Shown: positions 8,105 to 15,565 of the stretch, in pieces | How the letters are laid out: every line of letters begins with the position of its first letter | How positions within the stretch are numbered: the stretch's first letter is position 1 | Source: Corynebacterium sp. | GTDB taxonomy: Bacteria; Actinomycetota; Actinomycetes; Mycobacteriales; Mycobacteriaceae | Reading direction: 5' to 3' | Length of the DNA: 21,076 nucleotides | Assembly (NCBI RefSeq): GCF_030826625.1 | Contig: NZ_JAPJNQ010000040.1 | Coordinates: 1 to 21,076, forward strand | Made by a program: the position numbers and the translations under genes | The notes under the pieces: generated by a model | What the model was told of the DNA's origin: nothing | What the model saw: the letters and a program-made list of their open reading frames with translations, nothing else | The model's database searches: none

Positions 8105-8161
8105 TCTTAGCTCTTTACACCTAGCTCATTTCTCCTAGTTGTTTTGCTACTAGCGTTCACC
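8105..8161. repeat. Degenerate 14-bp tandem repeat with CTAG cores
   Basis: The 87-bp gap before the S4 gene contains units starting at 8105, 8119, 8133 and 8147, with a TTAGC remnant at 8163-8167. The approximate consensus is TCCTAGCTCTTTTC. The TAG cores fall 14, 14, 15 and 13 bp apart. Three CTAG tetramers (8121, 8135, 8150) within 33 bp is unusual, since CTAG is generally rare in bacteria. Confidence 0.55.
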
Positions 8162-8190
8162 ATTAGCAGCGCTGAATATCACGAACGATT

Positions 8191-8613
8191 GTGCTGATGA
8201 AATCCCAAACAAATGCGACCGCGAAAGCGAATGAACCGTCGGCCTCGCCGGTACGTATTGATGCTTGGCTATGGTCGACGCGATTTTTCAAAACCCGTGC
8301 TGAGGCTACCAAAGCGGTCAAAGCCGGGCACGTCCTGATTGGCGATAAGGTTGCCAAGCCGTCGTCGCCGGTGGTGCCGGGGTTGCGAATTACCCTGTGG
8401 AAAGATGACCGGGAATTTCGCTTAGAGATTAACGCGACGGTGTCTAAGCGCGTGGGGGCGAAGATCGCGGAGCATTGCTATATCGATCATTCTCCGCCGG
8501 CGCCGCCAAAGCCGTTGCAACCGACGGTGCCGAAGCGCGATCCCGGTGCCGGGCGGCCGACGAAGAAAGATCGTCGTGACATGGAGAAATTCACCGGAAA
8601 ACACCGGAGTTAA
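8191..8613 (+). CDS. S4-domain RNA-binding protein, Hsp15/HslR-like
   Basis: A 140-residue protein with an S4 domain at about residues 21-70 (VRIDAWLWSTRFFKTRAEAT, then GHVLIGDKVAKPSSPV). This is the arrangement of the Hsp15 (HslR) family, whose E. coli member binds free 50S subunits that still carry a nascent chain. The C-terminal 45 residues are Pro- and Lys/Arg-rich (PGAGRPTKKDRRDMEK), as is usual in the family, and probably add RNA contacts. The start is uncertain: GTG 8191 or ATG 8197. A -10-like TATCAC (8177-8182) 8 nt before the GTG would fit a leaderless start, but its last base is off pattern. No Shine-Dalgarno is visible for either. It is the last plus-strand gene before the convergent junction at 8614-8666. 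Confidence 0.82.
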   Translation: MLMKSQTNATAKANEPSASPVRIDAWLWSTRFFKTRAEATKAVKAGHVLIGDKVAKPSSPVVPGLRITLWKDDREFRLEINATVSKRVGAKIAEHCYIDHSPPAPPKPLQPTVPKRDPGAGRPTKKDRRDMEKFTGKHRS

Positions 8614-8636
8614 CAGTTTCGAGCTGGGGCTTGCCG

Positions 8637-8682
8637 GGAATGCTCAGCACAATTCCGTAAGGATGCTCAGCACAATTCCGTA
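8637..8682. repeat. Two-copy direct repeat at a convergent junction
   Basis: The 20-mer ATGCTCAGCACAATTCCGTA occurs at 8640-8659 and 8663-8682, a period of 23 bp. The first copy with its flank can fold as GGAAT (8637-8641) pairing with ATTCC (8652-8656) across a 10-nt loop. The second copy overlaps the 3' end of the minus-strand gene. It separates two genes pointing at each other, so a role in transcript ends is possible, but the stem is short and has no T-tract. Confidence 0.8.
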
Positions 8683-9317
8683 GGAAAGCCGTGGGCAGCA
8701 ACCAAGGGTGCTTGGCACAAAAGGCTGTCGCGCCCCCGCGAGAACCCAGATACCCCTTGCGTGTGTTCAGCGGCGACATGCAACCAGGATGTAGCCGATG
8801 GGATTGTGCATTCGGTTAATGCCAGGAGAGTGTCGGTATTCGGGGCTAAGAAAATCAGGCTATCGCTGCCCAGCAATCGCGCTAACTGGTCGTGCATGAT
8901 GGTCAACAAATGGGGGTGCGCTAGCCAGGTTGTTGCCGGTACGGGATGAGATCGCAGCTGCAGCCCTGGCGGAGCACCGTCTCCTAGTAGGTGGGCGGCG
9001 GGCCTGGTCCAAAACTGCGTGCCCTGCGGGGTGTGCGCCGCCCGCAGCACATTATCGGCAGCCAAATCCCAAGCGCGGCGCATCGGCAAGTCAAACTCTG
9101 CCAATGCCCGGTGACTCAACGTGATCTCAGCAACGCTCAGCGTGACCGCTGTGGAGCGCGAAAGCGGTAGATACGCTAGTGAATCGCAAAATCCATCGTC
9201 GCTTAAACCACACTGATCTACCCAGGACGTTGGCCTCATCACTGGGATGCAGTCCGCAAAACCTGGCGGGGTGGCTGTGGCTGTGACTGTGGCTGTGGCT
9301 ACCGCGGGTGCAGTCAT
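8667..9317 (-). CDS. Unrecognised hypothetical protein
   Basis: A 216-residue protein that I cannot assign to a family. After an N-terminal Ala/Thr/Val run (AVATATVTATATPP) encoded by a hexanucleotide repeat, the body is mixed alpha/beta without membrane segments. It includes VAEITLSHRALAEFDLPMRR, a helix-like AWDLAADNVLRAAH, and a hydrophobic strand SDSLIFLAPN. Coding is supported by a good start: ATG at 9317 with AAAGGA about 6 nt upstream on the same strand, and an open frame of 650 bp with no better competing frame. The last codons lie in the second copy of a direct repeat. It is 161 bp downstream of the FAD/Fe-S oxidase on the same strand, with a hairpin between them, so it may be transcribed separately. 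No function is proposed. Confidence 0.65.
   Translation of the reverse strand: MTAPAVATATVTATATPPGFADCIPVMRPTSWVDQCGLSDDGFCDSLAYLPLSRSTAVTLSVAEITLSHRALAEFDLPMRRAWDLAADNVLRAAHTPQGTQFWTRPAAHLLGDGAPPGLQLRSHPVPATTWLAHPHLLTIMHDQLARLLGSDSLIFLAPNTDTLLALTECTIPSATSWLHVAAEHTQGVSGFSRGRDSLLCQAPLVAAHGFPTELC
9271..9300 (-). repeat. Hexanucleotide repeat in the hypothetical gene
   Basis: Five 6-bp units read on the plus strand as GTGGCT, GTGGCT, GTGACT, GTGGCT, GTGGCT. In the minus-strand gene they encode (Ala-Thr)2-Val-Thr-(Ala-Thr)2. Changes in copy number would lengthen or shorten the N-terminal tail without changing frame. Confidence 0.85.
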
Positions 9318-9420
9318 CGGGATCCTTTCGTTGGTTCGCTGGCGTGTTGCCAGGCTCAGCTACAGACTCATTGGACTGTGCACAACCAACGCAGGTTCCC
9401 GCTCACAATGGAAGCCGCCG

Positions 9421-9450
9421 AAACAGCAGCAAACAGCAGCAGCGCTGTTT
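9421..9450 (-). terminator. Weak hairpin downstream of the FAD/Fe-S oxidase gene
   Basis: AAACAGC (9431-9437) pairs perfectly with GCTGTTT (9444-9450) across a 6-nt loop. A second copy of the left arm lies at 9421-9427, because AAACAGCAGC is tandemly repeated. The hairpin starts 29 nt past the oxidase stop codon in the direction of transcription. On the minus strand it is followed by GCTGCTGTTT, not a clean U-run, so termination is only possible. Confidence 0.35.
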
Positions 9451-9478
9451 CAGACTTCAGCCACCGCCACCATCGCAT

Positions 9479-12400
9479 TTATGGCGTGATCACGGGTCGT
9501 GAGGCCTTTTCTAACAACACCGCCACCGAATCGAATTGGTAACCAGCCACGACATCCAAGCCCATCTCACAAGTACGGTTTGAGGAAACAAATGCGTCGT
9601 AATGCCGGGCATCCAAGCCGGTGCGTTCCTCGCGGGTGGCAGATTCCACCAATTCCGGGTGCAACAATCCGCGATCGCCGGCAGTGCCGCAACACATCGC
9701 ACCAAACGGAATAGTCGCGCGTCCCGCACGATTGGCGACGGCGACGAGCGCGTCAGTCTGGCTCATATGTTGGGTAGAACAGGCCGGGTGCACTGCGATG
9801 GTGCCCATGTCGTGGTGGATCGGCAGGTAATCAATGACATCATCATGCAGCCATTCGACGATGTCGATGATGCGCAGCTCGTCGTAAAGCTGCTTCGTCT
9901 CGGCATCCAGCACCTCGGGCACGCCGGACAACAAGCCGTGAGTGCAGCTGGAGGCATCGATGATGATCGGCAACTCGCCACCTTGCGACCACTCGTGGAA
10001 TTTCCGCACGATCGCGTGCGCCTGGTGGCTAAAGCCATCCTGGTAGCCTTTCGACGACCACGGCGTGCCGCAACAAAAACCGGTGACGTCATCCGGGATC
10101 CACAACGACTGGCCGCTGCGGCGGGCTAATTCCACCATGGCGCGCGGCAGGTCGACGGATTCGGGATCCGACCCAGCCGGGCGACCGAAAATCCGGTTCA
10201 CACAGGCCGGGAAATACACCGCGCTGGCTCCGGCGCGTTCGGTAGCTGGCAAACGGTCCGCTGCCTGCGGCAGCGCGCCAGGCACCGACGGCACCAGATC
10301 CGGGTTAATCACATTCCGGGCCATGTTGGCAGCCCACCCAGCGGCTTTTTCGCCGACCTTGTTCGCGCTGATGATGCCAGCACGCGCGAGCTTTTCGACG
10401 ACATCCCACTTCTGCGCTGTTGTCAGTGCGACCTTTTCCGCGCGCGGGGTCGTCTGCTTGGCGCGCAGGTTCTTCATCACCGCACCGGTATCAATGCTGA
10501 TGGGGCAGGGGATGGCACACGTACCGTCGGCAGCGCACATATCGACCGCGTCGTACTGGTATTCCTCCTGCAGCTGCTGCAACACCGGCGAGCCGGGGGC
10601 TTGGCGCGCCATTTCTCGCCGCAGCACGATGCGCTGGCGTGGGGTCACGGTAGCGTGTCGGGAAGGGCAGACTGGTTCGCAGAAACCACATTCCACGCAC
10701 GGGTTGATCTCTGCTTCCACGCGTGGGAATGATTTGAAGTTGTGCAGGTGGTTGTCCTCACGTCGGGTGAGTTTCACATCCGGGGCGAGCATGGCCGTGG
10801 GATCGATGAGCTGTTTGGCCTCCCACATCAGGTTCCAGGCGGCATCACCCCATTCTTGGCGCACGAACGGTGCCATGTTGATGCCCGTGCCGTGCTCGGC
10901 TTTGAGTGAGCCGTTGTATTTGTCGATCACCAGATCCGCGAGTTCACGCAGGAATTCGGCGTATTTATCCTTTTCTTTCGGATCATCAAATTCCGGGATG
11001 AGGAAGAAGTGCAGATTACCGAAGGCGGCATGGCCCATGACCATTTCCGGGTAACCATAGCGTGAGAGCAAATGCAGCAAATCGGCAGCAGCCGCACCGA
11101 TCTGCGCCGGTGGGAAACACACGTCCTCGGTGATCAGCGCCGATCCCTGCGGGCGGTCGGCGCCCAGCAGACCGAATAGCCCGTTACGGATAGCCCAGGC
11201 ACCGCGGATGTCCGCATCACTGGTGAGAAATTCCAGTTCGGCGCCCAGATCAGCGTCGGCAAGCACATCTTTGACGCGATCCATGGCCGCGGCAAGCTCG
11301 TCATCATCGGCGCCACCGACCTCGAGCAAAAGCGCTGCGGATTCGTCGGAAATGTCTGCCCATTCGGCTGGCGCTTGCTCGAAGTTTTCTACCGATTTCT
11401 TCATCACTGGCGCGACCATGAGCTCACAGGCCCAGGCACCGGTCTCCATCAGCGGGGCGACGTAATTCGCAGCCTGGAAAAGGTCGGGCAGCATCACCCA
11501 GGACACAGCCTTCTTCTTCGGCAACGCGACGGTATCAAGCTCGCATTCGGTGAATGCGCCAAAAATACCTTCGGATCCGACTAACAGGTGCATCAGGATG
11601 CGTACTGGTTCTTCTTCGTCCAAGAACGCGTCCAAGCGCAGTCCGTTGGTGTTGCGGATAGAAAATTTCTCCCGCAAGTGTGTAACCAACTGCTCGTCGC
11701 TGCGGATCTTGTCGCGCAGCTGCAGCAGGCCAGCGTGCAGTTCCGGCTCCTGCGAGCGGAACTTCGCATCACCGGCGCGCGTGTTGACGATCGTGCCCGA
11801 AGGCAGAACGAATTCCGCCTGGCGGATGCTGTGATAGCTATCGTTTTCCAGCCGACAGCGCATGCCACCGGCGTTGTTGGCGAGCACACCACCGATGGTG
11901 CACACCGACGTTGATCCGGGGTCCGGCCCCAGCATGAAACCATCGCGGCCGAGTACCGCCTGGGCATCACCGAGAATCACGCCTGGGCGCGACCACAACA
12001 CCTTGCCGCCGTCGCGAACCTCCATGCCGGTGAAGTAGGTTTTCAGATCGACCAGTAGATCATCGCCCTGAGCCTGGCCGTTCAGTGAGGTGCCAGCAGA
12101 ACGGAACGTGATATTACGGCCATGGTTGGTGGCATAGCGCATCACGCGCGCTAGTTCCTGCGTGTTGCGGGGTGCGACGATGACCTGCGGGAGCAAGCGG
12201 TACGGGCCGCCATCCGAGGCATAGCGGACTACGTCACTAATGCGTGCGTGCACGTTTTCCGGGCCGACGATCGCGCTCATATCGTCGACGAGCTGTTGTT
12301 TATCGGCGCGCAGGTGGGAGGTGGGCACGGCATCGCTTTGTGGCGTGGAGTTTTCTGGCCTGCCGTAGCGGTGTGGGTTGGGAGTCAGCAGTTTTTTCAT
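9479..12400 (-). CDS. FAD-linked oxidase fused to Fe-S/CCG reductase module
   Basis: A 973-residue fusion of a GlcD-like flavoprotein and a GlcF-like iron-sulfur protein. This layout is typical of membrane-associated 2-hydroxyacid dehydrogenases (D-lactate, glycolate or D-2-hydroxyglutarate types, as in E. coli YdiJ) that pass electrons to quinone. The FAD-binding domain (about 55-280) contains RSAGTSLNGQA and GPDPGSTSVCTIGGVLANNA. The substrate/FAD-oxidase C domain ends with AEHGTG. A 4Fe-4S motif CVECGFCEPVCP begins at C568, and a second cysteine set CAADGTCAIPCP at C622. Two CCG-type repeats follow (FCCGTPWSS and MCCGTAGDR, with CVNRIFG and ACSTQHM). I prefer ATG 12400 because TAAGCT ends 7 nt before it (leaderless pattern); ATG 12436, 12 residues longer, is the alternative. 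It follows nagB closely on the same strand. The substrate cannot be told from sequence. Confidence 0.87.
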   Translation of the reverse strand: MKKLLTPNPHRYGRPENSTPQSDAVPTSHLRADKQQLVDDMSAIVGPENVHARISDVVRYASDGGPYRLLPQVIVAPRNTQELARVMRYATNHGRNITFRSAGTSLNGQAQGDDLLVDLKTYFTGMEVRDGGKVLWSRPGVILGDAQAVLGRDGFMLGPDPGSTSVCTIGGVLANNAGGMRCRLENDSYHSIRQAEFVLPSGTIVNTRAGDAKFRSQEPELHAGLLQLRDKIRSDEQLVTHLREKFSIRNTNGLRLDAFLDEEEPVRILMHLLVGSEGIFGAFTECELDTVALPKKKAVSWVMLPDLFQAANYVAPLMETGAWACELMVAPVMKKSVENFEQAPAEWADISDESAALLLEVGGADDDELAAAMDRVKDVLADADLGAELEFLTSDADIRGAWAIRNGLFGLLGADRPQGSALITEDVCFPPAQIGAAAADLLHLLSRYGYPEMVMGHAAFGNLHFFLIPEFDDPKEKDKYAEFLRELADLVIDKYNGSLKAEHGTGINMAPFVRQEWGDAAWNLMWEAKQLIDPTAMLAPDVKLTRREDNHLHNFKSFPRVEAEINPCVECGFCEPVCPSRHATVTPRQRIVLRREMARQAPGSPVLQQLQEEYQYDAVDMCAADGTCAIPCPISIDTGAVMKNLRAKQTTPRAEKVALTTAQKWDVVEKLARAGIISANKVGEKAAGWAANMARNVINPDLVPSVPGALPQAADRLPATERAGASAVYFPACVNRIFGRPAGSDPESVDLPRAMVELARRSGQSLWIPDDVTGFCCGTPWSSKGYQDGFSHQAHAIVRKFHEWSQGGELPIIIDASSCTHGLLSGVPEVLDAETKQLYDELRIIDIVEWLHDDVIDYLPIHHDMGTIAVHPACSTQHMSQTDALVAVANRAGRATIPFGAMCCGTAGDRGLLHPELVESATREERTGLDARHYDAFVSSNRTCEMGLDVVAGYQFDSVAVLLEKASRPVITP

Positions 12401-12407
12401 AGTCAAT

Positions 12408-12413
12408 AGCTTA
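12408..12413 (-). promoter_or_regulatory. Candidate -10 of the oxidase gene (leaderless)
   Basis: On the minus strand TAAGCT ends 7 nt before ATG 12400. An overlapping TATAAG (12410-12415) is an alternative. If real, the oxidase has its own promoter and need not depend on nagAB transcription. Confidence 0.35.
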
Positions 12414-12460
12414 TAGGGCAAAGTGGGCGACGCCATATTCTGCTGAATCCGTTAACTGGC

Positions 12461-13282
12461 TTAATACGCTTGGTACGGTGGCTTATTCTGGTCAGCGTAC
12501 TGGTAGTACTCGCGGAAAGTCAGGAGCGATGCGGCTTGTTCGTCGACCAGCACGGTGGCGTGCGGGTGCAATTGCAGGGCGGATGCTGGGCACATCGACG
12601 AAACCGGCCCTTCCACCGCCGCCGCGATGGCCGCGGCTTTGTTCGCACCGGTGGCAACCAGCAGCAGGTGCCCGGCGCGCCGGATGGTGGCCAGGCCTTG
12701 GGTGAGAACGTGCTTGGGCACTTCGTCCGCAGAATCGAAAAAGCGCGCGTTGTCTGTGATGGTCTGTGGCTGCAGAGTTTTCAATCGCGTCACTGAATTG
12801 AGCGAGGATGTCGGTTCGTTAAACCCAATATGACCGTTGGTGCCGATCCCGAGCAGCTGGATGGCGACCTGTTTGCGGGTGATCAGCTCTTCGTACTCCG
12901 CGGCAGCCTGCAGCGGGTCAGCGGTGTTGCCAGCAGGGGAGTAGACATCGGCATCGTTGATATCGACGTGGTCAGTAAACTCGCGGCGAATGGTGCGGGC
13001 GTAGGACTGTTCGTGGTCTGGGGCGAGGCCGACGTATTCATCGAGCATGAACACCGTGCAACCGCGGAAGCTGAGGTTTTCTTGCTTGTGCCTGCGGATT
13101 AATTCTTGGTAGGTAGCCAGCGGGGTGGAGCCGGTGGCCAGCCCGAGCACGGTACCGCCGTTGTTGTCTGCGCCGCCGGTGTTTTGTGGGGAGTCGTTGT
13201 GATCGGTGTGTACGTAGCTGGCGATGATGTCTGCTGCCTGCTGGGCGACGGCATCTGCGGAGGGGCGAATCAAGATTTCCAT
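12461..13282 (-). CDS. nagB: Glucosamine-6-phosphate deaminase (NagB)
   Basis: Converts glucosamine-6-phosphate to fructose-6-phosphate and ammonia, the last step that feeds amino sugars into glycolysis; cytoplasmic, 273 residues. Family motifs are complete: LGLATGSTP (phosphate loop, about 46-54), FMLDEYVGL (D81-E82, enolisation base) and GIGTNGHIGFNEP (H151 and E156). The Asn at 149, where the E. coli enzyme has Asp, is common in Gram-positive NagB. Between residues 25 and 43 there is a hydrophilic insertion (HTDHNDSPQNTGGADNNGG) that makes it longer than most, likely a surface loop. The ATG at 13282 fits the start of the family; its Shine-Dalgarno is weak. It lies 48 bp downstream of nagA in the same direction and is surely co-transcribed with it. 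Confidence 0.95.
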   Translation of the reverse strand: MEILIRPSADAVAQQAADIIASYVHTDHNDSPQNTGGADNNGGTVLGLATGSTPLATYQELIRRHKQENLSFRGCTVFMLDEYVGLAPDHEQSYARTIRREFTDHVDINDADVYSPAGNTADPLQAAAEYEELITRKQVAIQLLGIGTNGHIGFNEPTSSLNSVTRLKTLQPQTITDNARFFDSADEVPKHVLTQGLATIRRAGHLLLVATGANKAAAIAAAVEGPVSSMCPASALQLHPHATVLVDEQAASLLTFREYYQYADQNKPPYQAY

Positions 13283-13330
13283 GGTGTCTCTGGGCAGCCT
13301 TTCAGGGAATGTTTATTGTGATCAGGTTCA

Positions 13331-14479
13331 TTAGCTGGCGGTATGCACCGCGTGGATGGAGTTATTCGGGTTAATGCCAACCAAGTCGACGGGGTTTCCA
13401 AGGATCTCAGCATGCTGGTTGAGCACGGCCAACGCGTTCGTGGAGGTAAACGCCACCGCTTCCGATAGACTGTGACGCCGCGAAAAGCGGAGGAACTGCT
13501 CGAACAACGTGGTGGTGCCGCCGGCGATAGCTCCGGGGCTGCCATCGCTGGTGGCCAGACGAGCGACGCCAGCTTCTACCGCTACGTCGAGATCGCCGAG
13601 CCGGTAGGAGCCGTCGGCAAGCCCGGCTGCTTCCATTGCATCGGTGATGGCGAATGCTCCCAGGTTTCCGCCGTTCATGACCATGTCCACGGTGCCATCG
13701 GCAAGATGGACGCCGTCGCCAATGAGCTCGAGGAAGATCTGGCCACTGCGTGCAGCCGCGAGGCACGCCGCGGCGGTACCGGGAGCGCGGTGGTGGATCT
13801 GTGGCATCGCGTTGAATAAGTGTGTTGCGGTAACTGTCACGCCCAAATCTGCTGCCTGGTTGATGACCGTCAGCGTGGAATCGTAATCAGCGTTCGAGTG
13901 CCCCAATGATGCGATGATGTCGTGTTCAGCGCAGAGCTGCAACAGCTCATCGCCGTGCTCAGTCTCGGGTGCGAAGGTAATAGAACGGACCGTGTTATCA
14001 GAAGCATCGATCACGCGGGCAAAAATTTGCGGATTGCCGGGCATGATCTTGCTCGGATCTTGCGCGCCGCATTTACCTGGATTGATAAAAGGGCCTTCCA
14101 TGTGGATGCCCTCGATCAGCCCTTCGTCGACAAGCGGGGCCAGACGTTCAGACTGTCGCGCTAATTCGTCGCCCGTGCCAGAAACCAGGCTGGCCAGCAT
14201 GCGTGTGGTGCCGTGGCTGCGGTGATACAACGCCGCCCGTCGACAATCATCGGCGCTCCCGGTGGGAAAGGCCCCGGCGTTGCCGCCGTGATTGTGTAAG
14301 TCGACGAAGCCGGGAACCCAGGTGATCGCGCCTTCCCCGGGTAGTGGCTCAATGCAGGTGACCACGCCGTAATCATCGAGGGTGATGCGTGCGTTGTTCC
14401 ACACCTGCTGTGCGGTGACGAGTCTGCCTTCGAGATGATGCGGAAGCGGGGGCTTTCCGGCAGAAACAGAAGGGGTCAT
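13331..14479 (-). CDS. nagA: N-acetylglucosamine-6-phosphate deacetylase (NagA)
   Basis: Amidohydrolase that removes acetate from GlcNAc-6-P to give glucosamine-6-P, the NagB substrate; 382 residues, cytoplasmic. All key metal and catalytic positions are visible: GFVDLHNHGG (H62, H64), HMEGPFI (E128), LGHSNADYD (H194), ATHLFNAM (H220), GDGVHLADG (H258) and the catalytic Asp in AITDAMEAAG (D280). I chose ATG 14479 because AGGAGA lies 5 nt upstream on this strand; a TTG 27 bp further up (14506) is in frame but has no such site. It is divergent from nanA, with a 142-bp region between them that carries both promoters and a candidate NanR box. It is the first gene of nagA-nagB and serves both GlcNAc and sialic acid breakdown. 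Confidence 0.95.
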   Translation of the reverse strand: MTPSVSAGKPPLPHHLEGRLVTAQQVWNNARITLDDYGVVTCIEPLPGEGAITWVPGFVDLHNHGGNAGAFPTGSADDCRRAALYHRSHGTTRMLASLVSGTGDELARQSERLAPLVDEGLIEGIHMEGPFINPGKCGAQDPSKIMPGNPQIFARVIDASDNTVRSITFAPETEHGDELLQLCAEHDIIASLGHSNADYDSTLTVINQAADLGVTVTATHLFNAMPQIHHRAPGTAAACLAAARSGQIFLELIGDGVHLADGTVDMVMNGGNLGAFAITDAMEAAGLADGSYRLGDLDVAVEAGVARLATSDGSPGAIAGGTTTLFEQFLRFSRRHSLSEAVAFTSTNALAVLNQHAEILGNPVDLVGINPNNSIHAVHTAS

Positions 14480-14533
14480 GGTTCTCCTGTGGAGTGGTTC
14501 CTGCAAGGTGTACCTGCGAAATGCTTTGTCGAA

Positions 14534-14539
14534 ATTCTA
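14534..14539 (-). promoter_or_regulatory. Candidate -10 of the nagA promoter
   Basis: Read on the minus strand this is TAGAAT, a strong TANNNT match, about 55 nt upstream of the nagA start. It would give a leader of roughly 48 nt containing the AGGAGA ribosome site. The candidate NanR box ends 7 nt upstream of it. Confidence 0.5.
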
Positions 14540-14546
14540 CCCCACC

Positions 14547-14558
14547 CAGACATAAGAC
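14547..14558. promoter_or_regulatory. Candidate NanR operator between nagA and nanA
   Basis: CAGACATAAGAC matches the box upstream of siaE (CAGACATCTGAC, minus strand 18208-18197) at 10 of 12 positions. It lies between the -10 of nagA (14534-14539) and that of nanA (14560-14565). A GntR-family dimer bound here would cover both divergent promoters. A partly symmetric second arm, ATGTTTG at 14564-14570, lies across the nanA -10. The assignment to NanR is inferred from position and from the shared sequence. Confidence 0.5.
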
Positions 14559-14559
14559 G

Positions 14560-14565
14560 TATGAT
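14560..14565 (+). promoter_or_regulatory. Candidate -10 of the nanAKE promoter
   Basis: TATGAT sits 56 nt before the nanA ATG and directly after the candidate operator. The same TATGATG string occurs in the siaE promoter region at 18217-18223. No good -35 is visible. Confidence 0.5.
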
Positions 14566-14621
14566 GTTTGCAGAAAGTTGTGCACGAACCATACACGCAC
14601 GTCGTCAGGAGCGCAGAAGAC

Positions 14622-15563
14622 ATGCCAGAAAACATCACGCCGTTCCATGGGGTAGTACCGCCGATCGTCACCCCATTTAACGAAGATTTCACCATCGATA
14701 CCGAGTCCTTGCGTGCGCAGGTTGAGCGCATGATTAAAGCCGGAATCCATGGACTTTTCGCCCTCGGCTCATCCGCCGAGGTTGCGTTTTTGACCAGGGA
14801 AAACCGCCAGGTCGTGCTCGATACCATCATCGAGCAAAACGCTGGACGCCTGCCAGTTGCCGCCGGTGTCATCGACATGACCACCCCGCGCTGCCTGGAA
14901 CACGTCGCCGACGCCCGCGAACGCGGAGTCGATGCCCTGGTTGTCACCGCGCCGTTCTATGTGCGCACCCACCCCAACGAAATCGCCGAGCACTTCCGCC
15001 AAATCCACGCCGCAGCGCCGGAACTTAAACTTTTCGCCTACAACCTTCCGGTTTCAGTCAACGTCGTGCTGGAAATCCCAATGCTGATCAACCTCGCACA
15101 AGAAGGCGTATTGGCCGGCATTAAAGACTCTGGGGGCAAAGACGACTACACCCGCGCCATCGTGGCAGCCCGCAAGAGCGCGCAACTGGAGGATTTCGTT
15201 ATCCTGACCGGCTCGGAAATGACCGTCGACTACGCCTACCTCGGCGGCTGCGATGGCGTGGTCCCAGGCCTGGGCAACGTCGATCCGTACGCGTACGTAG
15301 AACTGCACGAGGCATGCACCTCGAAGCAATGGGACCGCGCCGTTGAGATCCAAGAACGCATCAACAAACTCATGTCCGTCGCCTTTGTTGGTGACGGCTC
15401 ACGCATGGGCGGATCTGCAGCAGGTCTCGGCGGATTCAAATCCGCACTGCACCACCTGGGCATATTCGCCTCGCCACGGATGTCACCAACTCACGTACCA
15501 CTCAACGACGATGAACACGCTCAGGTTGCTGCCATCGTCGACGAGCACAGCCACGGTGAATAA
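14622..15563 (+). CDS. nanA: N-acetylneuraminate lyase-like aldolase (NanA)
   Basis: DHDPS/NAL-superfamily class I aldolase, 313 residues. By context it splits N-acetylneuraminate into ManNAc and pyruvate. The Schiff-base lysine is K168 in AGIKDSGGKDDY, the catalytic tyrosine Y140 in LFAYNLPVSV, and PPIVTPFN at about 13-20 is the usual N-terminal strand. The loop that normally reads GSTGE (lyase) or GTTGE (DHDPS) is GSSAE here (49-53), and the residue two after the lysine is Ser instead of Thr, so it is not a textbook lyase. Its place in front of nanK and nanE makes the NanA role by far the most likely. ATG 14622 has AGGAG 10 nt upstream; an in-frame TTG at 14568 lies almost on the -10 and is unlikely. 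The gene leads nanA-nanK-nanE. Confidence 0.85.
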   Translation: MPENITPFHGVVPPIVTPFNEDFTIDTESLRAQVERMIKAGIHGLFALGSSAEVAFLTRENRQVVLDTIIEQNAGRLPVAAGVIDMTTPRCLEHVADARERGVDALVVTAPFYVRTHPNEIAEHFRQIHAAAPELKLFAYNLPVSVNVVLEIPMLINLAQEGVLAGIKDSGGKDDYTRAIVAARKSAQLEDFVILTGSEMTVDYAYLGGCDGVVPGLGNVDPYAYVELHEACTSKQWDRAVEIQERINKLMSVAFVGDGSRMGGSAAGLGGFKSALHHLGIFASPRMSPTHVPLNDDEHAQVAAIVDEHSHGE

Positions 15564-15565
15564 CT

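Noticed and set aside
10065..11054. 329-codon plus-strand frame
   Set aside because: It is antisense to the FAD/Fe-S oxidase, rich in Ser/Arg/Pro with no family motif; the oxidase frame carries cysteine motifs in order.
13317..13332. GlxR-like TGTGA-N6-TCATT in the nagA-nagB gap
   Set aside because: It lies inside an operon at the end of nagA with an imperfect right half; chance is the simplest explanation.
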